Assembly: GCA_963847665.1 (NCBI GenBank)
Contig: CAWKAO010000001.1
Span: 124,001 to 188,000, forward strand
DNA: 64,000 nucleotides
Reading direction: 5' to 3'
DNA from: CAWKAO01 sp963847665
GTDB lineage: Bacteria > Actinomycetota > Humimicrobiia > Humimicrobiales > Humimicrobiaceae
Of this stretch, positions 27,939-37,442 are shown in pieces. Position numbers and translations under genes: made by a program. Each line of letters starts with the position of its first letter. Position 1 is the stretch's first letter. The notes below the pieces were generated by a model. That model did not search any database. It saw only the letters and a list, made by a program, of their open reading frames with translations, and was not told the origin of the DNA.

Positions 27939-28739
27939 ATGACCATAGACCATAAAATTTTATATGATACTGAACATATCTCCAGAGAATATGCTGGAAG
28001 GGATTATCTTGATCCGGCAGAAAAAGCACTGATAAAAGAACTCGGAACCAGTTTGTCAGAAATGGATATGCTTGATATGGGAGTAGGTGGAGGTAGGACC
28101 ACGAAATACTTTGCTCCTCTTGTAAAAAGTTATATTGGAGCGGATTATTCTCCCTTAATGCTTAATGAGTGCAGGAAAAAATATCCTAAAGGTTATAGTT
28201 TTATAGAATGCGATGTAAGGAAAATGCAGGTCTTTGAAGACGATTCATTTGATTTTATACTCTTCAGCTACAACGGAATAGATAGCTTTTCTCATAAAGA
28301 CCGGATCTCAGCTCTTAAGGAAATAAAAAGAGTATTAAGAGATGGAGGTATTCTGTTTTTTTCATCCCATAATCTTGGATGGGAGAGACTTTTGGAAATC
28401 TTCACAATAAAAAAAAGCAAAACTAAAAAAATATTCACACTTCTTTCATTCCTGAAAATAGTCCGCCTGAATGTATTAAATCGCAGCTTTGATATGAAAA
28501 ACCGCATAAATAAGCTCCGGGAAAAAAACAGGGGACATATTTATGACAATTCTTTAAACGGTAAAGCCGGGGTCTATTATATCACTCAAAACGAGCAGGT
28601 AAGGCAGTTAAGGGGATTGGGTTTTAAAGATATTGTTACTTATTGCTGTGAAGGCATCCAAACGACAAACCAGGACCTTTTGAACCGTGGAGGCTGGATA
28701 TATTACTTTTGCAGAACATCCACAAAAAGGGAAAGATGA
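27939..28739 (+). CDS. Class I SAM-dependent methyltransferase
   Basis: Rossmann methyltransferase of 266 residues: motif I LDMGVGGGRTTKYF near residue 48, acidic loop IGADYSPLML, motif DFILFSYNGIDSFSH, and EIKRVLRDGGILFFSSHN, typical of the UbiE/Methyltransf_11 group. The C-terminal third is basic and unlike characterised members. Substrate unknown. It follows the BASS-like carrier closely, so they may share a transcript. Confidence 0.75.
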   Translation: MTIDHKILYDTEHISREYAGRDYLDPAEKALIKELGTSLSEMDMLDMGVGGGRTTKYFAPLVKSYIGADYSPLMLNECRKKYPKGYSFIECDVRKMQVFEDDSFDFILFSYNGIDSFSHKDRISALKEIKRVLRDGGILFFSSHNLGWERLLEIFTIKKSKTKKIFTLLSFLKIVRLNVLNRSFDMKNRINKLREKNRGHIYDNSLNGKAGVYYITQNEQVRQLRGLGFKDIVTYCCEGIQTTNQDLLNRGGWIYYFCRTSTKRER

Positions 28740-29081
28740 TAAATAAGAAAGAAAAAGCCAGGGCATTATCAATTTTTAGTTTGGACGGTTAAATATAGAA
28801 TATAGATATCATCAGTATTAAGTGGTAAAAACAAGTAAATCAACTAACCTTGGTGTTAATTAAGTAAAAAAGTAATGCTTAGTTAGCAAAAGCAATTTCA
28901 AGAATAGCTATTATAGTCTACTCTGCATGACCAAAATAGTTATATGTTTTTTGGGAAAAAGTTTGATTTTTTCAGTGTTATTCTGTAATATTTCGAGCTA
29001 ACTTTTTTCATTTTTTTACAAACTTTTTTTACTGATGATTATTGACTTTTTGCATGTCTAATATCACTAAAGGAGGATAAT
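28740..29081. other. 342-base intergenic region before the acetate symporter pair
   Basis: A/T-rich and without a supported reading frame. It contains the candidate promoter at 28963-28991 and, at its end, AAAGGAGG for the DUF485 gene. No terminator hairpin with a clear T-run is visible after the methyltransferase, and no riboswitch-like fold is recognised. Confidence 0.5.
28963..28991 (+). promoter_or_regulatory. Promoter of the DUF485-actP operon
   Basis: TTGATT (28963-28968), 17 bases, TAATAT (28986-28991). The transcript would start near 28998, about 85 bases before the DUF485 ATG. Confidence 0.4.
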
Positions 29082-29390
29082 ATGAGTCACGGTCCGGCTA
29101 CAGAATGGAAGGAAGATGCAAAAACATCCAGGAAAAAATCAAAACTCGGTATCTGGATGTTTCTTTTGTATGCTGTTATTTATGCTGTTTTTATCATTAT
29201 TAATGTCATAGACCCAAAGATCATGGGACTTGATATAGGCGGATTAAACTTGGCTATTGTATATGGATTTGGACTTATTATTTTTGCTCTTATTCTTGCA
29301 CTTATATATAACGCAATCTGCGGGAAAATGGAACAGGAAGCAGAAAAGACCATAAAACTTGAAAAGAAGCTGCAGAAAGGCGGTAAATAA
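29082..29390 (+). CDS. DUF485 membrane protein, symporter partner
   Basis: 102 residues with two membrane helices (about 25-46 and 58-84) and a charged tail. This is the DUF485/YjcH type that almost always precedes ActP-like symporters. It has a strong AAAGGAGG site, and its stop codon overlaps the actP start by one base (29390), so the pair is translationally coupled. The family's exact role in the transporter is not known. Confidence 0.85.
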   Translation: MSHGPATEWKEDAKTSRKKSKLGIWMFLLYAVIYAVFIIINVIDPKIMGLDIGGLNLAIVYGFGLIIFALILALIYNAICGKMEQEAEKTIKLEKKLQKGGK

Positions 29391-31384
29391 TGAACTACAC
29401 TCCTTCTATTTGGGCAATAATAATATTTGCTGCTTTTGTGGCCATAGTGCTTTATATTTCATATTACTTTGCAAAAAAGGCAAATAGTGCGTCTGGTTAT
29501 TTTGCAGCTGGAGGAAAGATCCACTGGTCAATAAATGGCATAGCGTTTGCAGGTGATTATCTATCTGCTGCATCTTTTCTGGGTATAGCCGGAATGATAG
29601 CAGTGGCAGGATTCGACGGTTTTTTATATTCAATAGGATATCTTGCAGGCTGGATAGTGGCTCTCTTTGTTGTAGCAGAACCCATAAAAAGAATGGGCAA
29701 GTTTACGTTTACGGATGCTGTGGATGCTAAATTTAATTCAAAGGGAATAAAGCTTATAGCAGCAATCAGCACACTAATAGTCTCACTGTTTTATCTTATC
29801 CCTCAGATGGTCGGAGCAGGGTCACTGATAACCCCCCTTCTTGGATTGCCTCACTGGGTCGGAGTATTGATAGTCGGCACGATTGTAATAATTATAGTTG
29901 CTACTGCAGGGATGACATCAACGACTTATGTGCAGTTCTTAAAAGGTACACTGCTTATTGTATTCTCTCTCGCACTTGTCATAACCCTCTTTTCCAGGGG
30001 TTTTTCTACTGCACCTGACCAGGGAGGAGATGTACCATACCACGATCTCCAAACCATACAGATCCAAACAATAAGCGATACAGAAATAATACTAAACAAT
30101 ACTGGATCCAAGATCATCGAGCGATGGGACGTAGAAAATAAGGGGAAGGAATTAACTTTTGTAGAACTGGCAAATAATGATGTAAATACAATATGGAGTG
30201 TTAACAAAGAGAAAAATGTACTGGAGGAGACCTTATTTGTTTCAAAACTCTCAGACGGTACAACACTTTATAATGGGGGCACTCTACAGGAAGAGAAGTT
30301 TTACCAGGTCGGTAACCTGCTTGATATAGAAGGGAAGACACCTGCCAAGACAGGCACTCTTAACCCCTTAAGTTTTTTTGGTATCATTAAAAATAGCGAT
30401 GTACTTCTCTGGAGTAAATATATAATAAAAGACCAGGACAGGACCCTGACTGTTTATTACCAGAATCCTACTCCTGGTGAAGAGGTCCTGCGTCCGGGCA
30501 GGGTATACAAGCTTGATAGTGCCCTGGGAGCCACCTGGAAGGACAAGCTTGATTTTATCTCACTGATGATAGCACTGTTCTTTGGTACGGCAGCACTTCC
30601 ACATATCCTGATAAGATATTACACCGTCTCGAGTCCAATAGCGGCAAGAAAGTCTACTATAGTAGCAATAGCTGCAATAGGGCTTTTTTATGTATTGACA
30701 CTATATATGGGCCTTGGTGCCATGACAAGCGGGGTAATAGACCTTACTAATGAAAATATGTCTGCGCCTCTGCTTGCCCGGTCATTTGGAGTAATACTCT
30801 TTTCCGTGATCTCAGCAATAGCTTTTGCAACTGTCCTGGGGACTGTAAGCGGTCTTATCTGCGCATCCTCTGGAGCGGTTGCACATGATATCATGGACAG
30901 ATATATGGGTATGAAGATGAGTGAAAGAAAGAAAGTCAGGGCAGGAAAGATCACTGCAGTAGGCGTTGGAGTGATCGCGATGGTACTTGGGATAGTTTTT
31001 AAAAACATGAATGTCTCATACCTTGTGGGATGGGCCTTTTCTGTAGCCGCCTCAGCAAATCTTCCTGCAATCTTGATGATCCTTTTCTGGAAGAGGACCA
31101 CGGCTCAGGGAGTCATCGCGTCTATAAGTGTTGGGCTTATTTCCGCGCTGGCCTTGATACTTCTGTCACAGAAGACATTTAATGAAGTGTATGGTATTCC
31201 AAATGTTACGGCACCTTTGCAAATAAATAATCCGGCAATATTTTCAGTTCCACTCAGCTTTTTAACTCTTGTGATAGTCTCGCTTATAACCGGGCGAAAG
31301 AACAAAAATAAGCTTAATTCACCGGATGCTGCCGAATCAAATACTGCGACATCAGAAGCAGGAACTGAAAGATGTGGTATATAA
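29390..31384 (+). CDS. actP: Sodium:solute symporter, ActP (acetate permease) type, with large insertion
   Basis: SSS-family transporter, 664 residues against about 550 in E. coli ActP. N-terminal helices include YFAAGGKIHWSINGIAFAGDY and LSAASFLGIAGM, the family signature. Between the helix ending near residue 205 (LVITLFSRGF) and the one starting near 388 (LDFISLMIALFFGTAALPHIL) lies a hydrophilic block of about 170 residues, probably outside the cell. The remaining helices are normal. Substrate likely acetate or another short monocarboxylate. A terminator follows. Confidence 0.85.
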   Translation: MNYTPSIWAIIIFAAFVAIVLYISYYFAKKANSASGYFAAGGKIHWSINGIAFAGDYLSAASFLGIAGMIAVAGFDGFLYSIGYLAGWIVALFVVAEPIKRMGKFTFTDAVDAKFNSKGIKLIAAISTLIVSLFYLIPQMVGAGSLITPLLGLPHWVGVLIVGTIVIIIVATAGMTSTTYVQFLKGTLLIVFSLALVITLFSRGFSTAPDQGGDVPYHDLQTIQIQTISDTEIILNNTGSKIIERWDVENKGKELTFVELANNDVNTIWSVNKEKNVLEETLFVSKLSDGTTLYNGGTLQEEKFYQVGNLLDIEGKTPAKTGTLNPLSFFGIIKNSDVLLWSKYIIKDQDRTLTVYYQNPTPGEEVLRPGRVYKLDSALGATWKDKLDFISLMIALFFGTAALPHILIRYYTVSSPIAARKSTIVAIAAIGLFYVLTLYMGLGAMTSGVIDLTNENMSAPLLARSFGVILFSVISAIAFATVLGTVSGLICASSGAVAHDIMDRYMGMKMSERKKVRAGKITAVGVGVIAMVLGIVFKNMNVSYLVGWAFSVAASANLPAILMILFWKRTTAQGVIASISVGLISALALILLSQKTFNEVYGIPNVTAPLQINNPAIFSVPLSFLTLVIVSLITGRKNKNKLNSPDAAESNTATSEAGTERCGI

Positions 31385-31400
31385 ATTCTGGTAAATAAAA

Positions 31401-31437
31401 AAAGACACAGGTCTGATTTTCTTTCCTGTGTCTTTTT
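31401..31437 (+). terminator. Rho-independent terminator after actP
   Basis: AAAGACACAGG (31401-31411) pairs with CCTGTGTCTTT (31425-31435) around a 13-base loop, followed by a T-run to 31437. The A-run on the other side lets it work for the minus-strand genes as well. Confidence 0.9.
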
Positions 31438-31469
31438 GTTTAGGTCTGACATTTTTAACCTTTCTTTTT

Positions 31470-31571
31470 TTATCCAGCTAGGTATGCTATCAGGATGATT
31501 ATCAGGGTAAAAGGTACCAGCCAGAATTTTTCAAGTATTGTAAGCATTGTATCTTTGACTTTAGGACTCAT
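31470..31571 (-). CDS. 33-residue single-helix membrane protein
   Basis: ATG at 31571 begins one base after the stop of the LacI gene, and a near-perfect AAAGGAGGTG lies 6-7 bases before it, inside the last codons of lacI. The product reads MSPKVKDTMLTILEKFW and then one hydrophobic helix ending YLAG. Charged amphipathic start plus a single helix is typical of small membrane regulators or transporter partners. Function unknown. The terminator at 31401-31437 would close this operon. Confidence 0.65.
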   Translation of the reverse strand: MSPKVKDTMLTILEKFWLVPFTLIIILIAYLAG

Positions 31572-31572
31572 A

Positions 31573-32583
31573 TTACACACCTCCTTTCAATTTAGCTGAT
31601 TCACGGATCTCAAGCTCACCATTTATCACTACCTTCTCAGGTAGCATACCTGTGTTGCCTGAAATCCTTTTTAGCAGTACTTTTACTGCAGTTTTGCCTA
31701 TATCATAAAAAGGTCTTTTTATGGTCGTCAGAGCAGGATTAATATATTTACTCAAATAGATATCTCCGAAACCGATGATCGATATACTGCCGGGTATATC
31801 TATTTTTTCTTCGACTATCGCATTGATGGCACCAATAGCGATTAGATCACTGGAAGCAAAAACAGCATCAATATTGTTTTTATTTTTAAGCAGTGCTTCT
31901 TTCATCAACCTGTGACCCGACCCTACAGAACAGTCTCCAAAAAAAACAAGGTCATCCCTGTACAGGTTTTTTTCTTCCAGTGCTTCCTTCCAGCCCATAA
32001 AACGGTCCATAAAGGACCTTGAGTATTCCGGACCCGCCAGTATCATTATGTTTTTATGTCCACTATCTATCAGAAAGCGGGCCGCCTTTAAACCACCATT
32101 AAAATTATCAAAAATAACAAGGTCTTTTTTTAATCCTTTTATCTCCCGGTTTACCATTACGATGGGAACATCCAGACCATTTAAAAAACCGGTATCTCTA
32201 TATTTGTCATAAACAGGTATCAATATTATCCCGTCTACCCATAGTGATAGCAGGTCTTTAATGATATGTTCTTCTTTTTCTAATTTATTATTTGAACCAG
32301 ACAAAAAGACATTATAACCTTTTAATTCCAGGGCTTCTGCCACTCCTTTTATAAGATCTGAATAATAGGGGCTGGAGATGTCAGGAACAATAAGACCTAT
32401 ATTTAAGGTCTTTTTGTTTATAAGGCTCGCAGCTATTTTATTTGGTCTGTAACCAGTATTTTCTATTACATCAAGTACCTTTTGCCTGTTTTTATCAGTA
32501 ACAGTTTCAGCACCATTTATGACATTGGATACTGTTCCTATAGATACTCCCGCTTTTCTTGCGACTTCTTTTATTGTAATCAT
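31573..32583 (-). CDS. LacI-family transcriptional regulator
   Basis: N-terminal helix-turn-helix MITIKEVARKAGVSIGTVSN and hinge helix (NKIAASLINKKT), then a sugar-binding-protein-like domain (LNIGLIVPDISSPYYSDLIKGV). ATG 32583 puts the HTH at the very start, as is usual; a GTG at 32619 would add 12 residues but lacks a well-spaced ribosome site. A perfect TGAAACGTTTCA operator lies about 90 bases upstream, so it probably represses itself and the small ORF behind it. Effector unknown. Confidence 0.88.
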   Translation of the reverse strand: MITIKEVARKAGVSIGTVSNVINGAETVTDKNRQKVLDVIENTGYRPNKIAASLINKKTLNIGLIVPDISSPYYSDLIKGVAEALELKGYNVFLSGSNNKLEKEEHIIKDLLSLWVDGIILIPVYDKYRDTGFLNGLDVPIVMVNREIKGLKKDLVIFDNFNGGLKAARFLIDSGHKNIMILAGPEYSRSFMDRFMGWKEALEEKNLYRDDLVFFGDCSVGSGHRLMKEALLKNKNNIDAVFASSDLIAIGAINAIVEEKIDIPGSISIIGFGDIYLSKYINPALTTIKRPFYDIGKTAVKVLLKRISGNTGMLPEKVVINGELEIRESAKLKGGV

Positions 32584-32660
32584 ATCTTCTTCATTCTTTT
32601 CTATTAAATCTAAGTCCACTATTCTGTTGTAAAGCTATCCTTATCAAGACGGACTTACTA

Positions 32661-32687
32661 TGAAACGATTCAATGAAACGTTTCATT
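32661..32687 (-). promoter_or_regulatory. Tandem LacI-family operators
   Basis: AATGAAACGTTTCATT (32672-32687) is a perfect 16-bp palindrome around the CG centre favoured by LacI-family proteins. TGAAACGATTCA (32661-32672) next to it is an imperfect copy. Both lie upstream of the regulator gene. Confidence 0.7.
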
Positions 32688-32746
32688 TGTTATTCTATAT
32701 GATTGCTGGAAGTTGTCAAGAAAAATTTTAGAAAAATTTTAGAATC

Positions 32747-34243
32747 TTAAGCAGACACAGCCCTAAAATGAATACCTGCTATAGAATATCCTATGACATA
32801 TGGAAATAACCCGGGGTTTTTGATGAGGGCCCAGAATATAAGCTTCCAGAAATATCTTCTTCCTTTGTTTTTTATTCCCAGAAGCCATAATGAACCGAAA
32901 AGTGCTCTGACATGGAACATCTTGAGCCTTTGAGCTCTTTTTTTAGGTGGTTTGAATTCTTTAAGAAAAGTCTTTATTCTTTCGTAGTAAGCTTTTGGTG
33001 CGTAGATAGTATCTAATATTTTCTTATATCCACTTGAAAGTACTTTTATATCCATTTTCGGTATAAAGTTCAGAGCAGAAAGCATGGTATTGTTTGCTGG
33101 AGATTGATTTGTTATCCTTTTTGTTTCGGAGAGGCGCTGGTAAAGCCTTGTCTTGGGCAAGGCAGTGAGCATCCCGACCATAGCAGTTATAATACCACTT
33201 TTCTGGATGAATTCTATCTGTCTCTGGAATATTGCCGGAGTATCGCTATCAAATCCTACAATAAAACCACCCTGTACCTCAAGACCAAAATTCTGTATTT
33301 TTTTGACAGACGACATAAGATCCCTGTTTTTATTATGGAATTTACCGCACTCTTCCAGGCTGTTTTCATCAGGAGTCTCTATACCTATAAATACAGTTGT
33401 AAAACCAGAGTCAGTCATCAATTTCATAAGTTCTGTATCGTCAGCCAGATTTATTGACACCTGTGTGTTGAAAGAAAAAGGATGCTTTTTGACCCTTTGC
33501 CATTCAATTATCGCAGGGAGTATCTCGTTTTTCAGTTTTTGTTTATTCCCTATCAGATTATCATCAACAAAAAATATACCTCCTCGCCATCCAAGGTCAT
33601 ATAGTGCGTCAAGTTCCGTGATTATCTGCTCTTTTGACTTTGTCCTCGGATTCCTTCCATTAAGTATCACGACATCACAAAACTCACAGTTAAACGGGCA
33701 TCCTCTTGAATATTGTATGCACATAGAATGGTATTTATGAATATTTATAAGTCTCCAGTCAGGTACCGGAGTAAAGGAAACATCTGGAAATTCTTCTGAT
33801 CTGTAAAACTTTTTTATTGAGTCATTTTCAATATCTGTTATAAATCCTGAAAAAGTATTCTCTGCTTCTCCAAGGAAGAAATGGTCCACTTCAGGGAACT
33901 CTTCGCTGCTTGTTGTAAACAGGGGACCCCCTGCAACTATCTTTTTATTGAATTTTTTTATTCTTTCTATGACTTTTTTTGCTGATTCTTTCTGTACTAT
34001 CATCCCGCTTATAAAGACTATATCAGCCCATTGGATATTAGTATCGCTCAAATTTTCTACATTTAGATCTATCAGTTTTTTATTCCAGCTGGCAGGCAGC
34101 ATGCTTGAAATAGTAAGAAGACCCAGGGGAGGAAAAGATGCTTTTTCTCCGAGTATCTTTAAAATATTTTCAAAGCTCCAAAAAGTCTTTGAATATCCTG
34201 GATATATCATAAGTATATTTTTATCTCTATTGTCTTTGTCCAC
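32747..34243 (-). CDS. B12-binding radical SAM protein (DUF4070 type)
   Basis: 498 residues. An N-terminal B12-binding-like Rossmann domain (LMIYPGYSKTFWSFENIL to about 140, with ASFPPLGLLTISSMLP) is followed by a radical SAM core with CPFNCEFC near residue 185, GGIFFVDDNLIGNK and GGFIVGFDSD. The C-terminal part with a basic tail fits DUF4070. Relatives modify lipids, hopanoids or other small molecules; the substrate here is not evident. GTG start with GGAG ten bases upstream. Monocistronic by spacing. Confidence 0.8.
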   Translation of the reverse strand: MDKDNRDKNILMIYPGYSKTFWSFENILKILGEKASFPPLGLLTISSMLPASWNKKLIDLNVENLSDTNIQWADIVFISGMIVQKESAKKVIERIKKFNKKIVAGGPLFTTSSEEFPEVDHFFLGEAENTFSGFITDIENDSIKKFYRSEEFPDVSFTPVPDWRLINIHKYHSMCIQYSRGCPFNCEFCDVVILNGRNPRTKSKEQIITELDALYDLGWRGGIFFVDDNLIGNKQKLKNEILPAIIEWQRVKKHPFSFNTQVSINLADDTELMKLMTDSGFTTVFIGIETPDENSLEECGKFHNKNRDLMSSVKKIQNFGLEVQGGFIVGFDSDTPAIFQRQIEFIQKSGIITAMVGMLTALPKTRLYQRLSETKRITNQSPANNTMLSALNFIPKMDIKVLSSGYKKILDTIYAPKAYYERIKTFLKEFKPPKKRAQRLKMFHVRALFGSLWLLGIKNKGRRYFWKLIFWALIKNPGLFPYVIGYSIAGIHFRAVSA

Positions 34244-34446
34244 TAAAAATCAACTCCGTATTAATTTTTTAACAAATCTGGCAAAATTTTAATGATTATT
34301 TCAGAATAGCAGGTCAAAGTAAAGAATTACGCAACCTCTGCTATATAAAATTACTGTAAATTTTGCACGTGTTGAGTATAAGACGCTTGAGAACAAAAAA
34401 AGTTACTGATTTATAAAATAAAAAAGATTAAATACAATTATGGCGA

Positions 34447-34947
34447 CTAGCTTTCAGAACTTTTTTGCTGCAGGGTTATAAGCTCATCTAATTTTTTCTT
34501 GATATCCTCGATGTCTTCCTGTGTCGGGACATTTAATTTGCGCATGACTGATTCCATTTTTTCCTCATAAGACATGCTGGAGACGATTTTGGATTTTGCT
34601 TTTTTGCTTTTAGCCATTATTTCTTTTACGGCGCTATTGACCTTTTTTTCCATCTCTGTACTGAGAGCTTTTGCTTTTTCAGCGATGTCCTTTACAAGTA
34701 CATCCTGCTTTTCTTTTAGGGGCCTGCCCTTTTCGGCCAGTACTTCTATCTTTTCTTTTACAACGACCTCTACCTTATTTGTGTTCTCTTTTGCTTTTTC
34801 CACAAGAGTATTTATAAATTCCTGTTGTTTTTCTTTTGCGAGTGTACCTTTTTTAATAAGTTCCCTTGCAAATTTTTCAGCTTTCTCATAAGAGATAGCA
34901 ATAATACCAAGACTGGCAAGATAAGTCTTTTTTATGGTACTTGTCAT
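34447..34947 (-). CDS. Phasin-like coiled-coil protein
   Basis: 166 residues, Lys/Glu/Ala-rich, predicted long helices (residues 20-135), closing with NVPTQEDIEDIKKKLDEL, a pattern common at the end of PhaI/PhaF-type phasins and related granule proteins. No membrane segment. AGGAGG lies six bases before the ATG, and the start is two bases after the ligD stop, so it is co-transcribed with ku and ligD. No PHA synthase gene is present here, so a granule role is only a family guess. Confidence 0.6.
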   Translation of the reverse strand: MTSTIKKTYLASLGIIAISYEKAEKFARELIKKGTLAKEKQQEFINTLVEKAKENTNKVEVVVKEKIEVLAEKGRPLKEKQDVLVKDIAEKAKALSTEMEKKVNSAVKEIMAKSKKAKSKIVSSMSYEEKMESVMRKLNVPTQEDIEDIKKKLDELITLQQKSSES

Positions 34948-34948
34948 A

Positions 34949-37442
34949 TTATCCTCCTATAATTTTTTTCATTTTTTCTATTCTCTCAATACATTTTATC
35001 ATATCTATACCTTTACCTATTACACCTTTCCATATATCTCCCAGTTTTTCAAGTCTTATAAATATATTTTTTATATTAAAATCCTCAGGTTCAAATTGTG
35101 TTTCAAGTTCTTCCCATAGAAGGGGGGTGGAGACCGGAGCACCTTCTTTAGGGCGCACACAGTATACAGCCGCGACAGTCTGGCCTATTCTGTTCTGGTA
35201 ACAATCCAGATAGACTTTTTCGTGCCTTTTTTCAGGACTTCGATCGGTACTGGTTAAATCAGGCAACCGTATCCTGATAATTTCGGCGATCAATTTCATG
35301 AAATACAATGCCTGTTCGTAAGAGTATCTGGCAGCCAGCGGAAAATAGATATGTATGCCCTTTGAGCCGGAAGTCTTGCAGTATGCGTTGATCTTCAGTT
35401 CATTGATGACGTTTCTGGCTTCAATGGCTACTTTGACGACATCTCTGAAGCTGACATCCAGGGGGTCGAGGTCCAGTATGGCAAAATCAGGATGTTCAAG
35501 ACTGGATACCCTTGAACTCCATGGATGTATATCAATACAGCCAAGATTGACCATATACAGAAGGGAATTTATATCAGCTGCATACAAAATAATCTATATA
35601 ATCCTTTTTAGACCCGGAATATATTCTTTTAGTGGCCTGGCCCTCCGGCAATGTATAATCCAGGTCCTTCTGGTAAAAACATTCTCCTGTTATACCGTCA
35701 GGGCACCTGTTCATCGATTGAAGCCTGTCTTTTATGTATGGAAGAATATACGGGGCGATCTTGCTATAATATTGGAAAAGATCACTTTTTGTATAACCTT
35801 CCTTTGGCCAGAAAACCTTTTTCGGGTGTTTTAATTCCACCTTGAATACGGGAAATATATTATTCGCATTTTCCCCTGCGGGATGTTCAGCAGCTGTATT
35901 ATCCTGCTTGTTTTCTTTGGAGGATTTTTCCAGGATGACATCTTCAGCATTTTTATCATCTCTCATCCCCAGATAAACTGGTTGTCTCATGATCATATCC
36001 CGTGTCCATTCTGTAAATCTTACTTCTGCGACTGTCAAAGGGGCCACCCAGATAGGAGCAGATGTAGTTTTTGGAACATGTGAGAATGGAGAGTTCAAGT
36101 TCTTTATTTTATTTAACCTTACATAGAGTTCTTCTGCTTCTTTCAGGTCAAAACCTGTTCCGACCTGGCCTGTAAAAGTAAGATCACCATCCATGTATAC
36201 ACCGGTTATCAGTGAACCGATTTTTTGTTTTTGTCCCTTTGCCATGGTAAATCCAGCCACAACCAGTTCCTGCCGCATACTTGTCTTTATCTTTAACCAA
36301 TCCGCACTCCTGGTACCTGGAACATATATGCTGTTTTTCTTTTTAGCCATGATACCTTCGAGCTCGTTCATTTTTGAGATATTGAAGAAATCTACTCCCT
36401 TTTCTTCTATAAAGTCACTGAACCTGATATCGGTATGGTCGAGTCCCTTGATCATTTTCTTAAGGATCTTTTTTCTTTCAGTTAGTCTTTCTTCCATGAG
36501 GTCTTTACCATCAAGTGCGAGAATATCAAAGGCATAAAAGACTATTTTGCCCCTCCCGGTTCTAAGGTAATTCTGAAGTCCCTGAAAATCAGACCTTCCA
36601 TTCTGATCCAGTGCAACGATCTCCCCGTCGAGAATAGTATTGGCAGGGACACCTAAAAGCGAATCAGCTATCTGTGGAAATTTCTTATTCAGCAGCACAC
36701 CGTTTCTTGAAAAAATGTAGGAAATGTTTTCTTTGGTCTGTGCTATTGCCCTGTAACCATCCCACTTTATCTCAAAGATCCAGTCTTTGTCATCAAAGGG
36801 TCTATCAGCAGTAGCAGCAAGCATTGGCTTTAAAGGGGAGGGTGTCAGATCTGTTTTTTTTACCTGTTTTTTTTTGATCAGTTCTTCAGGTATTTCATCA
36901 TCAGTGAACTCTATGATATCACTGGCATATTCATCATTCTTCTTTATCATCAACCAGTCTTTTTCTGAAGCTTTTTTAAATTTTACAAGTGCAAATTCAC
37001 CCCTTAACTTCTGGCCCTCAAGAATAAATGTAATATGGCCCTTCTGAAGGCCGTCTCTTATCATTTTAGAGCTTTCTTCCCTGTCGTTTACACCGTATGC
37101 GTGGTATGTGCCGCTATCCCAGATATAGACTTTACCTGCGCCATAATTTCCTTCAGGTATAATCCCTTCAAAATCCCTGTACTCAAATGGATGGTCCTCG
37201 ACCATCACTGCAAGCCTTTTTTCTTTTGGATCCAGCGAAGGACCTTTTGGGATAGCCCAGCTTTTAAGCACGCCATCAAGCTCTAACCTTAAGTCGTAAT
37301 GCAGGTGGGATGCATAATGCTTCTGTATTACAAAGACAAGTGACCCCAACCCCTTTTTTGTGTCCGGTTTTTTAACTTCCTCAATTACAGGTTCAGGGGT
37401 ATTGGTAAAATCTCTTTTTTTCTTATATTTATCAAGAGGCAT
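34949..37442 (-). pseudogene. ligD: ATP-dependent DNA ligase LigD (PE-LIG-POL), frameshifted
   Basis: Non-homologous end-joining ligase. Order: 3'-phosphoesterase (HYDLRLELDG, IPEGNYGAG; residues 35-160), ligase (nucleotidyl Lys in FEIKWDGYRA, residues 205-510), polymerase (from HPKKVFWPKEGYTKSD). The frame stops with TGA at 35574-35576 in the polymerase domain after DYIDYFVCS; the next frame resumes with YMVNLGCIDIHPW, LDLDPLDV and the rest of the domain to 34949. A one-base change near 35575-35585 would restore about 830 residues. A TTG at 35587 could restart the second half. Overlaps ku by 11 bases. Confidence 0.88.

Noticed and set aside
32747..34243. Assignment as a hopanoid-specific enzyme (HpnJ/HpnP)
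   Set aside because: No hopanoid genes are near, and the motif set only supports a general DUF4070 radical SAM.
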